Of a stretch of 48,364 nt of DNA, positions 22,572 to 30,863 are shown one piece after another. Where the stretch lies: positions 1 through 48,364 of the forward strand of contig DASYTI010000014.1 of the NCBI GenBank assembly GCA_036002485.1, read 5' to 3'. A program made the position numbers and the translations under genes. The stretch is from Candidatus Methylomirabilota bacterium. GTDB taxonomy: Bacteria; Methylomirabilota; Methylomirabilia; Rokubacteriales; CSP1-6. Every line of letters begins with the position of its first letter. Position 1 is the first letter of the stretch. Below the pieces are notes generated by a model. It had not been told where the DNA came from. It saw only the letters and a program-made list of their open reading frames with translations, and ran no database searches.

Positions 22572-23399
22572 TCATTTGAGCTTCGGGTCCAGAAAATCGC
22601 GTAGCGCGTCCCCGAACAGGTTCACGGCCAGGACCGTGATCGTGATGGCCACCCCGGGGAACACGACCATCCACCATGGGGGCTTGAAGGCCTCGGCGAG
22701 GACGCCGCCCAGCATGTTGCCCCAGCTCGGAGTCGGTGGAGGCACCCCGACCCCCACGAAGCTCAACGCCGCCTCGATGAAGATGGCCGCGCCCAGGTGA
22801 CCGGTGGTGATGATCAGGAAGGGGGCCAGGCACTGGGGCGCGACGTGGCGGGCCATCACGCGTGCCCCCGAGGCTCCCAGCACCCTGGCCGCTTCCACGT
22901 AAGCGAGCTCCTTGACCGACAGGACCATCGACCTGACGACGCGGCTGCTCAGCGGCACCCGCGTGACCGCGATGGCCACGATGACCGTGGTCAGCCCGGC
23001 CCCCAGAGCGGCCATGAGCAGCAAGGCCAGGATGAGGGACGGCAGCGACATCAGGACGTCGAGGACGCGCTGACTGATCAGGTCCACCCGCCCACCCAGG
23101 TAGCCACTCGCCACGCCCCAGATGAACCCGATGGTGTCGCCGAGCAGCACCGAGCTGATCGCCACGAGCAGGGTCACGCGCGCGCCGAAGATGATCCGGC
23201 TCAGCACGTCGCGCCCCAGATGGTCGGTGCCCAAGACGTGCCGGGCCAGCGGCGGATCGCGGGTGACGGCGTAGTTCGCGGTCAGCGGGTTGTAGGGGGC
23301 CAGCCGGTCGGCCAGCACGGCCACCGACACCAGCAGCAGCAACAGCAGGGCGCAGACGCCGCCGAGCGGCGAGGCGCGGAAGAAGCGGGCCACGGCCAT
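22572..23399 (-). CDS. ABC transporter permease, peptide/nickel type (DppC-like)
   Basis: 275 residues, about six membrane segments. The DppC N-terminal signature (LADRLAPYNPLTANY.., HVLGTDHLGRDVLSRIIFGA) and the coupling motif EAARVLGASGARVMARHVAP are present. It is the last gene of the importer cluster and ends 3 bp from the convergent NYN gene, so no ATPase gene follows. With the upstream permease and binding protein it would import an oligopeptide or other bulky solute, powered by ATPases encoded elsewhere. Confidence 0.93.
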   Translation of the reverse strand: MAVARFFRASPLGGVCALLLLLLVSVAVLADRLAPYNPLTANYAVTRDPPLARHVLGTDHLGRDVLSRIIFGARVTLLVAISSVLLGDTIGFIWGVASGYLGGRVDLISQRVLDVLMSLPSLILALLLMAALGAGLTTVIVAIAVTRVPLSSRVVRSMVLSVKELAYVEAARVLGASGARVMARHVAPQCLAPFLIITTGHLGAAIFIEAALSFVGVGVPPPTPSWGNMLGGVLAEAFKPPWWMVVFPGVAITITVLAVNLFGDALRDFLDPKLK

Positions 23400-23409
23400 C
23401 GGCGCGCGT

Positions 23410-24369
23410 CTATTGGTAGCGGATGCGGGGGTCGAACCAGCCGTAGCTGATGTCGACCGCCAGGTTGATCAGGACGAAGATGACGCCGTAGAGCAAGACC
23501 AGGTTCTGGATGAGCATCCAGTCCCGCTCGGCGATCGCGAACACCAGTGCTAAGCCCAGCCCGGGCACCCCGAAGGCGCGCTCCACCGCCACCGAGCCGC
23601 CCAGGAGAGCGCCGAAGGCGGTGCCCGACACGGTGAGGATGGGCAACATCGCGTTCACCAGCGCGTGACGCCACACCACGATCCGCTCGCGGAGGCCCTT
23701 GGCGCGGGCGGTGCGCACGTAGTCCTCGCCCAGCACCTCCAGCACCGAGGAGCGCGTGATACGCGCCATCATCGCGGCCAGGGCGATCCCGAGTGCCAGG
23801 GCTGGTCCCGCGGTCATCTGTAAATTTCGGATAGGGTCGTCCCACAGGTACACGATTGTCAGGGGCGGTCGCCATGTGAAGGCCAGGACCAGGGAGAGGA
23901 CGATCATCAGCCCCACCCAGAAGCTCGGGATGGCCATGAAGAGCACGACGACGAACCGGAAGACGTAGTCGGTCCATGAGTTTCGCCACACCGCCCCCAC
24001 GAGGCCCACCGGCAAGCCGACGATCCAGGAGAGGATGACCGCCATCACCGCGATCTGGCCGGTGATGGGGCCCCGCCGAAAGACGAGCTCCCGGATGGGC
24101 TCGCCGCGCCAGAACGACTTTCCGAGATCTCCGCGGAGGATGTCCTTCAGCCAGTCCAGATACTGAACGGCGTACGGCCGATCCAGGCCCAGGCTGGCTC
24201 GCGCGGCCTGGAGCTGCTCCTGGCTGAGGACGTAGCTTCCCCCGCCCTCCCCGGAGATCGCCGCCAGGGGATCGCCAGGCAGCACGCGCATCGCGATGAA
24301 GATGAGCAGGGTGACGCCCAGAAGCGTCGGAACGGCAATGAGCAGCCGCTGGGCCAGGTACTTGCGCAT
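23410..24369 (-). CDS. ABC transporter permease, peptide/nickel type (DppB-like)
   Basis: 319 residues. The N-terminal family signature is clear (MRKYLAQRLLIAVPTLLGVT.., RVLPGDPLAAISG), as is the extracellular-loop segment LGLDRPYAVQYLDWLKDILR followed by GDLGKSF. The coupling helix ARAKGLRERIVVWRHALVNA would contact the ATPase. It forms the membrane channel with the DppC-like protein, whose gene begins 11 bp downstream. Confidence 0.93.
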   Translation of the reverse strand: MRKYLAQRLLIAVPTLLGVTLLIFIAMRVLPGDPLAAISGEGGGSYVLSQEQLQAARASLGLDRPYAVQYLDWLKDILRGDLGKSFWRGEPIRELVFRRGPITGQIAVMAVILSWIVGLPVGLVGAVWRNSWTDYVFRFVVVLFMAIPSFWVGLMIVLSLVLAFTWRPPLTIVYLWDDPIRNLQMTAGPALALGIALAAMMARITRSSVLEVLGEDYVRTARAKGLRERIVVWRHALVNAMLPILTVSGTAFGALLGGSVAVERAFGVPGLGLALVFAIAERDWMLIQNLVLLYGVIFVLINLAVDISYGWFDPRIRYQ

Positions 24370-24388
24370 GGTCCGCCCCTCGCGCGGT

Positions 24389-24430
24389 CAGGTTGCTGAG
24401 CAACCTGCGAGTTTTTCAACAGTCGGTCAG
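24389..24430 (-). repeat. hairpin and TIR-element remnant between ABC genes
   Basis: On the minus strand: GACTGTTGAAAAACTCGCAG then GTTGCTCAGCAACCTG. The second part is a strong hairpin (CAGGTTGC/GCAACCTG, 24389-24407). The whole resembles the left boundary of repeat copy B (GGCTCAAAAAGTCGCAGGCT then GCTC at 7682). Lying between the binding-protein and first permease genes, it could act as an intercistronic stabiliser or partial terminator that favours binding-protein expression. Confidence 0.5.
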
Positions 24431-24460
24431 GCCTTCCTGGTTTGCCGTCCGGAGGGAAGG

Positions 24461-26131
24461 CTACCGGTCAAGCCAGAACGTGTCGACGCGTCCGAGCTCC
24501 GAGAAGACGCGGGCGTCGCTGGCGTGGCCCTTGACGGAGGTCCTCCACATGGGCAGATGGTCCGTGAACCCGATGAGGTAGAGCGGCGCCGTCTGATCGA
24601 GGAGCGCCATCCCCCGCGCGAAGAGCCGCTTGCGTTTGGAGCGATCCGTCTCGCTGTTGATCTGCTTCAGGAGTTGGTCGAACTCGGGGTTGGCGTAGCG
24701 GGAGAAGTTCAAGGACCCGCCCGTCTTCAGGCACATCTCCCAGCCCGGTCCCGGATCCGAGATGGGCGAGCGATACTCCGTGTGCACCATCATGTCGAAG
24801 GTGCCCTTCTTCAGCTCTTCGATGAGGAGTGCGCGCTCCATTACCCGGATCTTGGTCTCGATGCCCAGCGTGCGCCGGAGCTCTTCCTGGAAGGCCGGGG
24901 CCAGGATCTCGGCATGGGGCGCCACGGACGCCGATACGAGGTCAACCCCCTTGACGCCGTCGGGCATGCCGGCGGCGGCCATCAGCTTCTTGGCCTCCGC
25001 GATGTCGGCCGCCTTGTCCGCGCGGTACCCGGGAAGACCCTCCAGCTCCTTCATCGGGCTGGCGAACTCGCTGGCGTGAGTCATCCACCTGGTGAGCATG
25101 ATCGGCTCCTGGGTGCCGAACGCCTTGATGAGGTTCTGACGGCTGACGGCCAGGTTGATGGCGCGCCGCACGCGGGGATCGGTGAACGGCTTGCGCTCGT
25201 TGTTGATGTGCACCTGATAGGAGTTGAACTCGCCCGGATACCGGACCGTCCCCACGATGTCCTTGCGCTTGAGCCCCTCCTGGTGCGTCTCGAGCGAGAC
25301 GTTCGGGGAGTAGTCCGCCTGCCCGGTGAGCACCGCGGTGCCCCGGTCCGTCCACGCCGGGATGTGCAGCAGCTCCAGCCCGTCCAGATAGGGAATCTCG
25401 GGATCCCAGTAGTTGGGATTCCGCACCATCACCCACTTCTCGGCCACCTTTCGCTCCTTGAACATGAAAGCGCCGGTGCCGGGGGCGATGACCTTGCGGA
25501 GATCCTGGTTGTTCTCGTCCAGAGCCTTCTTGGAGTAGATGATCATCGACGACGGGGTGAACAGCTCGAGGAAGTACGGCCGGGGCTCCTTGAGGGTGAA
25601 CTTCACCGTGAGGCGGTCGACGGCTTCCACCTTCTCGACCGCCGCGAACTGATCCTTGTAGATGCTGGCCATTCCGGCGGGCGGGAAGATGATGCGGGAG
25701 AACGTGGCCACCACGTCGGCCGAGCTGAACGGCGTCCCGTCGTGGAACTTCACTCCGTCCCGGAGGCGGAAGGTGTACGTCTTGCCGTCCGGGGAACCCC
25801 TCCAGCTCTCGGCGAGGTCGGGGATGATGGTCTTGAGCCCGTCGGCCGGATTGAACCGCACCAGGTTGTTGTGCATCTGGCCCAGCACGAACCGGAACGC
25901 CCCCTGGTGCACGTCGAAGTGCGCCACCTCCGCGGGACCGGCCCACTTGAGCACGCCCCCCCGCTTCGGGTTCGGCTCGGCGGCGCGGGCCCGGTCAGAG
26001 CGGACCGCCGCCCCCGCGGCCGCTGGACGCTTCAGCGACCACGCGGCCAGCGCGGCGCCCGCGGTCGTGCCGGCCGCAGTCTTGAGGAAACGCCTGCGGT
26101 TCACTTTCCCGCCGAGACGGGGCTGTTCCAT
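24461..26131 (-). CDS. ABC transporter substrate-binding protein, family 5, Tat-exported
   Basis: 556 residues. The N-terminus has a twin-arginine signal (NRRRFLKTAAGTTAGAALAA), so the folded protein is exported by Tat. The mature domain shows the SBP_bac_5 pattern: GGVLKWAGPAEVAHFDVHQG, IIPDLAESWRGSPDGKTYTF then RLRDGVKFHDGTPFSSADV, FTDPRVRRAINLAVSRQNLI and ..YRADKAADIAEAKKLMAAAG. It binds an oligopeptide or similar ligand for the two permeases encoded next. It is downstream of the CMD and P450 genes on the same strand, so the ligand may be their substrate. Confidence 0.93.
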   Translation of the reverse strand: MEQPRLGGKVNRRRFLKTAAGTTAGAALAAWSLKRPAAAGAAVRSDRARAAEPNPKRGGVLKWAGPAEVAHFDVHQGAFRFVLGQMHNNLVRFNPADGLKTIIPDLAESWRGSPDGKTYTFRLRDGVKFHDGTPFSSADVVATFSRIIFPPAGMASIYKDQFAAVEKVEAVDRLTVKFTLKEPRPYFLELFTPSSMIIYSKKALDENNQDLRKVIAPGTGAFMFKERKVAEKWVMVRNPNYWDPEIPYLDGLELLHIPAWTDRGTAVLTGQADYSPNVSLETHQEGLKRKDIVGTVRYPGEFNSYQVHINNERKPFTDPRVRRAINLAVSRQNLIKAFGTQEPIMLTRWMTHASEFASPMKELEGLPGYRADKAADIAEAKKLMAAAGMPDGVKGVDLVSASVAPHAEILAPAFQEELRRTLGIETKIRVMERALLIEELKKGTFDMMVHTEYRSPISDPGPGWEMCLKTGGSLNFSRYANPEFDQLLKQINSETDRSKRKRLFARGMALLDQTAPLYLIGFTDHLPMWRTSVKGHASDARVFSELGRVDTFWLDR

Positions 26132-26230
26132 GTCGCGATCCTCCTTGTGGTTGGTGCGCGGCTACCGTACGCGCGCGACCGCACGGTCGTCAACCACGAC
26201 CTCGGGCGGCCGGACGACGTGGTAGGCCGC

Positions 26231-26794
26231 CTACTTCAGCGGGGGCTCCACGCCGGCGGGCAGCGGAACGCGCGCGATGTTCAGCACCATCGACACCAGG
26301 CTGTAGTAGCCTACCGCGCCCACCAGGTCGACCACGCCTCGCTCGCCGAAGGCGGCGTTCACCCGCTGAAAGGCCGCGTCCGAGACCTGGCCGGTCGCGA
26401 GCAGCTCGGAGACGAAGTCGTAAACGATCGTCTCGTCCTCCGCCATGCCGGGGGGACGCGTGCCGGCGGCGATGGCGTCGGCGATGGCGGGCTTCAGCCC
26501 GGCTTCGAGGGCCAGGCGGCGGTGCGCGTAGAACTCGTACTGCGCCGTCCACTTGCGGCCAGCCATGATGATCGCCAGCTCGTTGAGCCGCGACGGGATC
26601 GAGCTGCCGAACCGCACGAACGCCCCCACCCGCTGGACGAGGTCGCACAGCTCCGGGCTCCGCAGGAGCGCATTGAACGGCCCGCGGAGGCCGGCGCCGC
26701 GCGGGCCCGACTGGATGGCCTCCGCCACGCGCTTCTGCTCCGCCGTCATCGTCTCGGCGGTCAACGTCGTGAATCGTCCATCGCTCATCGCCAT
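26231..26794 (-). CDS. carboxymuconolactone-decarboxylase (CMD) family protein
   Basis: 187 residues of all-alpha AhpD/CMD type. Visible: RGPFNALLRSPELCDLVQRV, SRLNELAIIMAGRKWTAQYE then FYAHRRLALEAGL and a C-terminal helix pair. The CxxC redox motif of AhpD is absent (ELAIIMAGRKWTAQYEF has the E..Y..H pattern instead), so a decarboxylase-like or unknown catalytic role is more likely than peroxidase. The start lies 46 bp after the P450 stop codon and the gene precedes the ABC binding protein by 100 bp, consistent with one operon. Confidence 0.85.
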   Translation of the reverse strand: MAMSDGRFTTLTAETMTAEQKRVAEAIQSGPRGAGLRGPFNALLRSPELCDLVQRVGAFVRFGSSIPSRLNELAIIMAGRKWTAQYEFYAHRRLALEAGLKPAIADAIAAGTRPPGMAEDETIVYDFVSELLATGQVSDAAFQRVNAAFGERGVVDLVGAVGYYSLVSMVLNIARVPLPAGVEPPLK

Positions 26795-26840
26795 GTCTCC
26801 GCTGCTCGGGTGGCCGCCGCCGATCGCACGGGTGGATTGC

Positions 26841-28085
26841 TCAGGCCGGCTTGAACGCCACGGGCAACCGCTTGATGCCGCGGATGAAGTTCGAGCGGAG
26901 CTTCTCCGGCTCCGCGGTGGCCTCGATATCCGGCAACCGGCGGAACAGCTCGACGAACATCGCGGTGACCTCTCGACGCGCCAGGTGCGAGCCCAGGCAG
27001 AAGTGGGCGCCGCCCGTTCCGAATGCGCCTTGCTCGTTCGGCGTGCGCGCGATGTCGAAGCGATAGGGGTCGGCGAAGTATTTCTCGTCGCGGTTGGCGG
27101 AGATGTACCACATGGCGATCTTCTGGTTCCTCTGCATCGCGACGCCGGCGAACGTCGTGTCGCACGTGACGGTCCGCCGCATGTGCATCACCGGGCTCGC
27201 CCACCGGATGATCTCCTCGACGGCCGACGCGCTGAGCCCGTCGAGGTCGGCCAGCCACTTCCGCTTCTCGTGTGGGAATCGCGTGAAGGCCCACATGCCC
27301 TGACTGACGGCCGTGCGCGTGGTCTCGTTGCCCGCGGCGATGAGCAGGAGAAAGAACGGCCCGAGGTCCTCTGGCGGCATCGCCTCGCCGTCGACCTCGG
27401 CGTGCACGAGCACGGTCGTCAGGTCATTCTCCGGATGCTCGAGGCGCTTCTTGCCGAGCCAGAGCCCGTACTCGCGCAGCTCGCCCGCCGCCTGCAGGAG
27501 GGACTCGCGCGTGCCCCCGAACGCCTTGTCGCCGCCGGCCAGGAGCCGGTTGGTCAGGTCCAGAAGCTTCGCCCGGTCGCCCTCCGGCACGCCCATCATG
27601 TCGCAGATGATGGCGACGGGCAGCGCGTCGGCGACCTCGGTGACGAACTCCGCCTCGCCCTTCGGGGCGATCGCGTCGACGATCCGCCGGGCGCGCTCGC
27701 GGACCGCGTCTTCCGCCTTCGCGATCATCTTCGGGGTGAAGCCACGGTTCACCACGCCCCGGAGCTTGGTGTGCTTCGGGGGATCGGTGGAGATCATCGA
27801 GCGGATGGCGCCCATGTACTGCATGTCCCCGGGATCGATCATCACCTGGATCCCGTATGCGGAGCTGAACGTCTCCCAGTCACGGGTGGCGGCGGCGACG
27901 TCGTCGTAGCGGGTGATCGACCAGAAGCCCTGGCCGGAGTCCGGGTGCTCGTGCCAGGCGACCGGCCGCTCGTGCCGAAGCTTGGCCAGCGCGCCTTCCA
28001 CGTCGTCGCGCAGCCAGAAGTCGAAGCTGGCCGGATTGATCTCATCCAGCGTCAGGGCGGTCGTCGGCGTGGGAACGGTGCTCAT
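26841..28085 (-). CDS. cytochrome P450
   Basis: 414 residues, the normal length of soluble bacterial P450s. I-helix AAGNETTR (250-257) with the acid-Thr pair replaced by Glu-Thr, K-helix ExxR (EIIR, 291-294), heme loop FGTGGAHFCLGSHLARRE with the thiolate Cys363. GNETTR and the overall pattern (..STDPPKHTKLRGVVNRGFTP.., ..MWYISANRDEKYF..) resemble the CYP125/142/124 group of steroid and fatty-acid hydroxylases; that assignment is a resemblance, not a proof. It should hydroxylate a hydrophobic substrate using electrons from the divergently encoded ferredoxin. It heads the (-) cluster with the CMD protein and ABC importer. Confidence 0.95.
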   Translation of the reverse strand: MSTVPTPTTALTLDEINPASFDFWLRDDVEGALAKLRHERPVAWHEHPDSGQGFWSITRYDDVAAATRDWETFSSAYGIQVMIDPGDMQYMGAIRSMISTDPPKHTKLRGVVNRGFTPKMIAKAEDAVRERARRIVDAIAPKGEAEFVTEVADALPVAIICDMMGVPEGDRAKLLDLTNRLLAGGDKAFGGTRESLLQAAGELREYGLWLGKKRLEHPENDLTTVLVHAEVDGEAMPPEDLGPFFLLLIAAGNETTRTAVSQGMWAFTRFPHEKRKWLADLDGLSASAVEEIIRWASPVMHMRRTVTCDTTFAGVAMQRNQKIAMWYISANRDEKYFADPYRFDIARTPNEQGAFGTGGAHFCLGSHLARREVTAMFVELFRRLPDIEATAEPEKLRSNFIRGIKRLPVAFKPA

Positions 28086-28123
28086 ACGGGCCTCCTTGTT
28101 GCCGTCGATGTCGAGGTCAGTGT

Positions 28124-28152
28124 GGTCTATCGCATCGGCTACACTCTGTCAA
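28124..28152 (-). promoter_or_regulatory. probable promoter of the P450 operon
   Basis: On the minus strand a perfect TTGACA (28152-28147), 17 bp spacer, then TAGACC (28129-28124), 38 bp before the P450 start. The -10 is poor, so an activator may be needed. The 89 bp P450/ferredoxin gap must also hold the ferredoxin promoter. Confidence 0.45.
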
Positions 28153-28174
28153 GGCACACCGAGAGGAGGACGGC

Positions 28175-28369
28175 ATGCGAGTGGTCGTGAACCGAACGCT
28201 TTGCGAGAGCAACGCCGTGTGCGCGCGGCTGGTGCCGGAAGTCTTCGTGGTGGACGACGACGACCAGCTACAGATCAAGCAGGAGGCACCGCCGGAGGCG
28301 TTGCGGGAGCGCGTGGCGCACGCGGTGCGGCGCTGCCCGAAGCTGGCGTTGTCGATCGTGGAGGACTGA
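28175..28369 (+). CDS. [3Fe-4S] ferredoxin, P450 partner
   Basis: 64 residues. Cysteines at positions 10, 16 and 54 (LCESNAVCARLVPEVF and RRCPKL) give the three-ligand pattern C-x5-C..C-P of single-cluster [3Fe-4S] ferredoxins that serve actinobacterial and related P450s. GAGAGGAGG precedes the ATG. It is divergent from the P450, sharing its 89 bp regulatory gap, which supports a direct electron-donor role. Confidence 0.9.
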   Translation: MRVVVNRTLCESNAVCARLVPEVFVVDDDDQLQIKQEAPPEALRERVAHAVRRCPKLALSIVED

Positions 28370-28426
28370 GAGAGCAGCAAGAGCTCGGCAGCAGGTGGTG
28401 GCGGTCGGAGAGCTTACTCTATGTTC

Positions 28427-28798
28427 CTACGTGCGTTTGGTGATGACTACGACTTTGCCGCTGTCGCTGATGAGGGCGGTGAGGATCCAGCTGACCACGG
28501 TGACCACGATGGAGCCGAGGAGGGCGGAGCCGAAGCTCGCCACGTGAAAGCCCTTGACCAGGCTCGCCACCAGCCAGAAGCAGAAGGCGTTGAGGACGAG
28601 CAGGAAGAGACCGAGGGTGAGCAGGGTGATGGGCAGGGTGAGGATGAGCAATACCGGGCGCACGAAGGCATTGATCAGCCCCAGGACCAGGCCCGCGCCC
28701 AGCGCCGAGACGAAGCTGTCCACCTGGATGCCGGGAAGGATGGAGGCCGCGAAGATGATGGCGAGCGCATAAACCAGGACTCGGATCAGAAATCCCAT
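28427..28798 (-). CDS. phage-holin-family (DUF360/YvlD-like) four-helix membrane protein
   Basis: 123 residues, four hydrophobic helices. The conserved family segments are VYALAIIFAASILPGIQVDS, AGLVLGLINAFVRPVLLILT then LPITLLTLGLFLLVLNAFCF. Despite the family name these chromosomal proteins are not part of phage lysis cassettes; no phage gene is nearby. Probably an envelope-stress or membrane-property protein. Function unproven. Confidence 0.9.
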   Translation of the reverse strand: MGFLIRVLVYALAIIFAASILPGIQVDSFVSALGAGLVLGLINAFVRPVLLILTLPITLLTLGLFLLVLNAFCFWLVASLVKGFHVASFGSALLGSIVVTVVSWILTALISDSGKVVVITKRT

Positions 28799-28860
28799 TG
28801 CCGCCTCCGTGGCCGAGGAGCCATTCGTCCGTGGCGCGGCCTAGGTATACTGGCCGCGTC

Positions 28861-29517
28861 ATGCCCCGTCATTATAGGCGACTCCGGCCGCTGTCTGCGG
28901 CCCGCTTGCCCTCGCCCAGGCCGCTCATGGTCCCCGCGCTGCTCGTGGTGTCCCTGCTCTTCGTCTTGTCGTTGGTCTGCTCCGCCCAGCCGGCCGGCCT
29001 CACCATCGATCCCGCCCTCATCCGCGGCCCGGCCGAGGCGCCCATCACCATCGTCGAGTTCGGCGACTTCCAGTGCCCGCTCTGCAAGCGCACGCAACCG
29101 GTGCTGGACCAGCTCCTGAAGGAATACCGGGGCAAGGTGCGGCTCGTCTTCAAGAACTTCCCATTGGCCTCGCACCCCGGCGCCCGCCCCACCGCCGAAG
29201 CGGCGCGCTGCGCGGCGGCTCGTGGCGTGTTCTGGGAATACCACGACCTGCTCTACCTCCCCGGCACCGACTTCTCGCGGGACGCCCTCGTCGGCTATGC
29301 GGGACGCCTGGCTCTCGACCGCGACGCCTTCGCCGCCTGTCTGGACGCGCGACAGTTTCGCGATCAGATCGACGCGGATGTGCGGGAAGGCCATGCCCTC
29401 GGCATACCCGGCACCCCGACCTTTCTGATCAACGGCAAGCCGCTAGTGGGCGCTCAACCCATCGAGGCTTTTCGCGAGGCCATCGCGGAAGCCCTGCAGG
29501 ACGTCGGTCGCAAGTGA
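28861..29517 (+). CDS. DsbA-family thiol:disulfide oxidoreductase / DSBA-like thioredoxin
   Basis: 218 residues from ATG 28861. The N-terminus has a basic stretch and one hydrophobic segment (MVPALLVVSLLFVLSLVCSA), so it is exported or membrane-anchored. The thioredoxin core follows: PITIVEFGDFQCPLCKRTQP (CxxC), VRLVFKNFPLASHPGA, helical insert, and GIPGTPTFLINGKPLVGAQP with the cis-Pro. It probably makes or isomerises disulfides in the periplasm, perhaps in secreted Cys-rich proteins. The gene diverges from the holin-like gene. Confidence 0.9.
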   Translation: MPRHYRRLRPLSAARLPSPRPLMVPALLVVSLLFVLSLVCSAQPAGLTIDPALIRGPAEAPITIVEFGDFQCPLCKRTQPVLDQLLKEYRGKVRLVFKNFPLASHPGARPTAEAARCAAARGVFWEYHDLLYLPGTDFSRDALVGYAGRLALDRDAFAACLDARQFRDQIDADVREGHALGIPGTPTFLINGKPLVGAQPIEAFREAIAEALQDVGRK

Positions 29518-29533
29518 TGGCCAGCACCGCTCG

Positions 29534-29575
29534 CCCCCTCACCCTACCCTCTCCCCCGATGGGGGAGAGGGATAC
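29534..29575. repeat. intergenic GGGGAGAGGG palindrome
   Basis: CCTCACCCTACCCTCTCCCC then CGATGGGGGAGAGGGATAC, a hairpin with a CGAT loop in the 76 bp between the DsbA-like and cupin genes. Same family as the other units listed. Confidence 0.7.
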
Positions 29576-29593
29576 AAGGAACGGCTACCACTC

Positions 29594-29926
29594 ATGACGA
29601 CACCCCCAGTGAGCAGCTTCGTCGAGGCCGAGAAGGTCCCGTGGGTGGAGCGACGTCCGGGCGTCTTCTGGAAGACGCTCTGGGAGGATGCCGACGGGCG
29701 CCACAAGGCCGTGCTCATGCGCTATGAGAAGGGCGCGGTGATTCCGCGTCATCGCCATCTCGGCGACGAGCAGATCTGGGTCCTCGAGGGCGCGGTGGCG
29801 GACGAGACGGGCGTCTGCACGGCGGGGAACTATGCGCGGCGGCCGCCCGGCTGCGTCCACACCGTCACGAGCCCTACCGGTGCCCTGGTTCTCGCCGTGA
29901 TCTCCGGCCCCACCGAGCCCGTGTAG
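29594..29926 (+). CDS. small cupin-domain protein (ChrR-like)
   Basis: 110 residues, a single beta-barrel cupin. Metal-binding motifs: AVIPRHRHLGDEQIWVLEG (motif 1, two His and a Glu) and ARRPPGCVHTVTSPTGALV (motif 2 His). WVERRPGVFWKTLWED at the start is typical of the ChrR/'cupin_7' type that binds zinc and may sense singlet oxygen or act as a small dioxygenase-like enzyme. No anti-sigma N-domain or sigma factor is adjacent, so the role is open. Confidence 0.87.
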   Translation: MTTPPVSSFVEAEKVPWVERRPGVFWKTLWEDADGRHKAVLMRYEKGAVIPRHRHLGDEQIWVLEGAVADETGVCTAGNYARRPPGCVHTVTSPTGALVLAVISGPTEPV

Positions 29927-30415
29927 CTAGTTCTCCACGTGGCCGAGGTCTAGCGCCTCGGTCAGCGTCTTGAGAAGGCAGTAGAGGCTCGCCCGCACCG
30001 TCTCGTCATACTCTCCGGGCACGGCGCCGCCCGCATAGAAGGTCTCGAGGATATAGGCAGCCAGGCTCGCGTGCTCGGCCTGGCCGAGCGCCTCCAGCAC
30101 CTCGACGGGCGGGGCGCCCTCCCACTGGCTGAGCCAGGCCTGCGTCTCGGCATAGGCCTCGAGGAGGCGCGGCTCGGCGAGCTCGGGAAACGGCCGGCCA
30201 AAGCTCGCCTCGAGGACCTTGAAGAGGAGAAAGGCCAGGCCAAGGGCGGCTTTCTGCACGGTGGGATCGAACTGGCGTGTCATCGACTGCGAGAAGGCGG
30301 CGGCGTGGGGCTGCAGATCGAGAAAGCCCTGCGCCTCACTGGCCACCCGCGCCGGCGCATACGCCGTAAGTTCGCGCCAGACTTCGTCTACAAGCGTCTT
30401 GTCGATGGCTCGCAT
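29927..30415 (-). CDS. helical protein of unknown function
   Basis: 162 residues, predominantly amphipathic helices, no Cys-pair or transmembrane segment. Recognisable stretches include QPHAAAFSQSMTRQFDPTVQ then KAALGLAFLLFKVLEASFG and a C-terminal LKTLTEALDLGHVEN. No family recognised. It converges on the cupin gene with no gap, its stop codon directly abutting the cupin stop. Codon use matches the neighbours, supporting a real gene. Confidence 0.65.
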   Translation of the reverse strand: MRAIDKTLVDEVWRELTAYAPARVASEAQGFLDLQPHAAAFSQSMTRQFDPTVQKAALGLAFLLFKVLEASFGRPFPELAEPRLLEAYAETQAWLSQWEGAPPVEVLEALGQAEHASLAAYILETFYAGGAVPGEYDETVRASLYCLLKTLTEALDLGHVEN

Positions 30416-30552
30416 CGCGAAATTCTCTTGCGGCCCTATGGGCTCTCCGGTAAGGTGAACAGCCGGGATTCTAGCATGCGTGAGCGCGCCGTCCGAGCGC
30501 TCCCTGACGCACAGACCGTCGAGTTATCGGGAGAAACCGAAGGGAAGAGACG

Positions 30553-30837
30553 ATGACCACAGAGCACTTCTGGCTATCGGTGGGATTTCTCGGCCAGGCC
30601 TTCTTCTCGAGCCGCTTCCTCGTGCAATGGATCGCCTCGGAGCGCAAGAAGGAGAGCGTGGTCCCCGTCTCCTTCTGGTTCTTCTCGATCGGCGGTGGGA
30701 CGACCCTGCTCATCTATGCCATTTATCGCCAGGACCCCGTGTTCATCCTGGGTCAGGGCGCCGGGCTCGTCATTTATCTACGCAATCTATACCTTATCCG
30801 GCGCAAGCAGCGCCGCCTCGCCGGGGCAGGCGCCTGA
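30553..30837 (+). CDS. stand-alone lipid-A-disaccharide-synthase N-terminal domain (LABN) membrane protein
   Basis: 94 residues, three hydrophobic segments. The LABN/PF07578 hallmark is plain: WLSVGFLGQAFFSSRFLVQW then IASERKKESVVPVSFWFFSI then GGG, with IYAIYRQDPVFILGQGAGLV then IYLRNLYLI. In other bacteria this domain occurs alone next to lipid A or sugar-transfer genes. No lpxB, arnT or glycosyltransferase is adjacent here, so it is probably a membrane helper of lipid or glycan modification encoded elsewhere. Confidence 0.9.
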   Translation: MTTEHFWLSVGFLGQAFFSSRFLVQWIASERKKESVVPVSFWFFSIGGGTTLLIYAIYRQDPVFILGQGAGLVIYLRNLYLIRRKQRRLAGAGA

Positions 30838-30863
30838 GCGCGCCCGGCGAGAGGAGAACTCAC

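Noticed and set aside
28427-28798. Prophage indication from a holin-family gene
   Set aside because: The family is common on bacterial chromosomes and no other phage gene is present.
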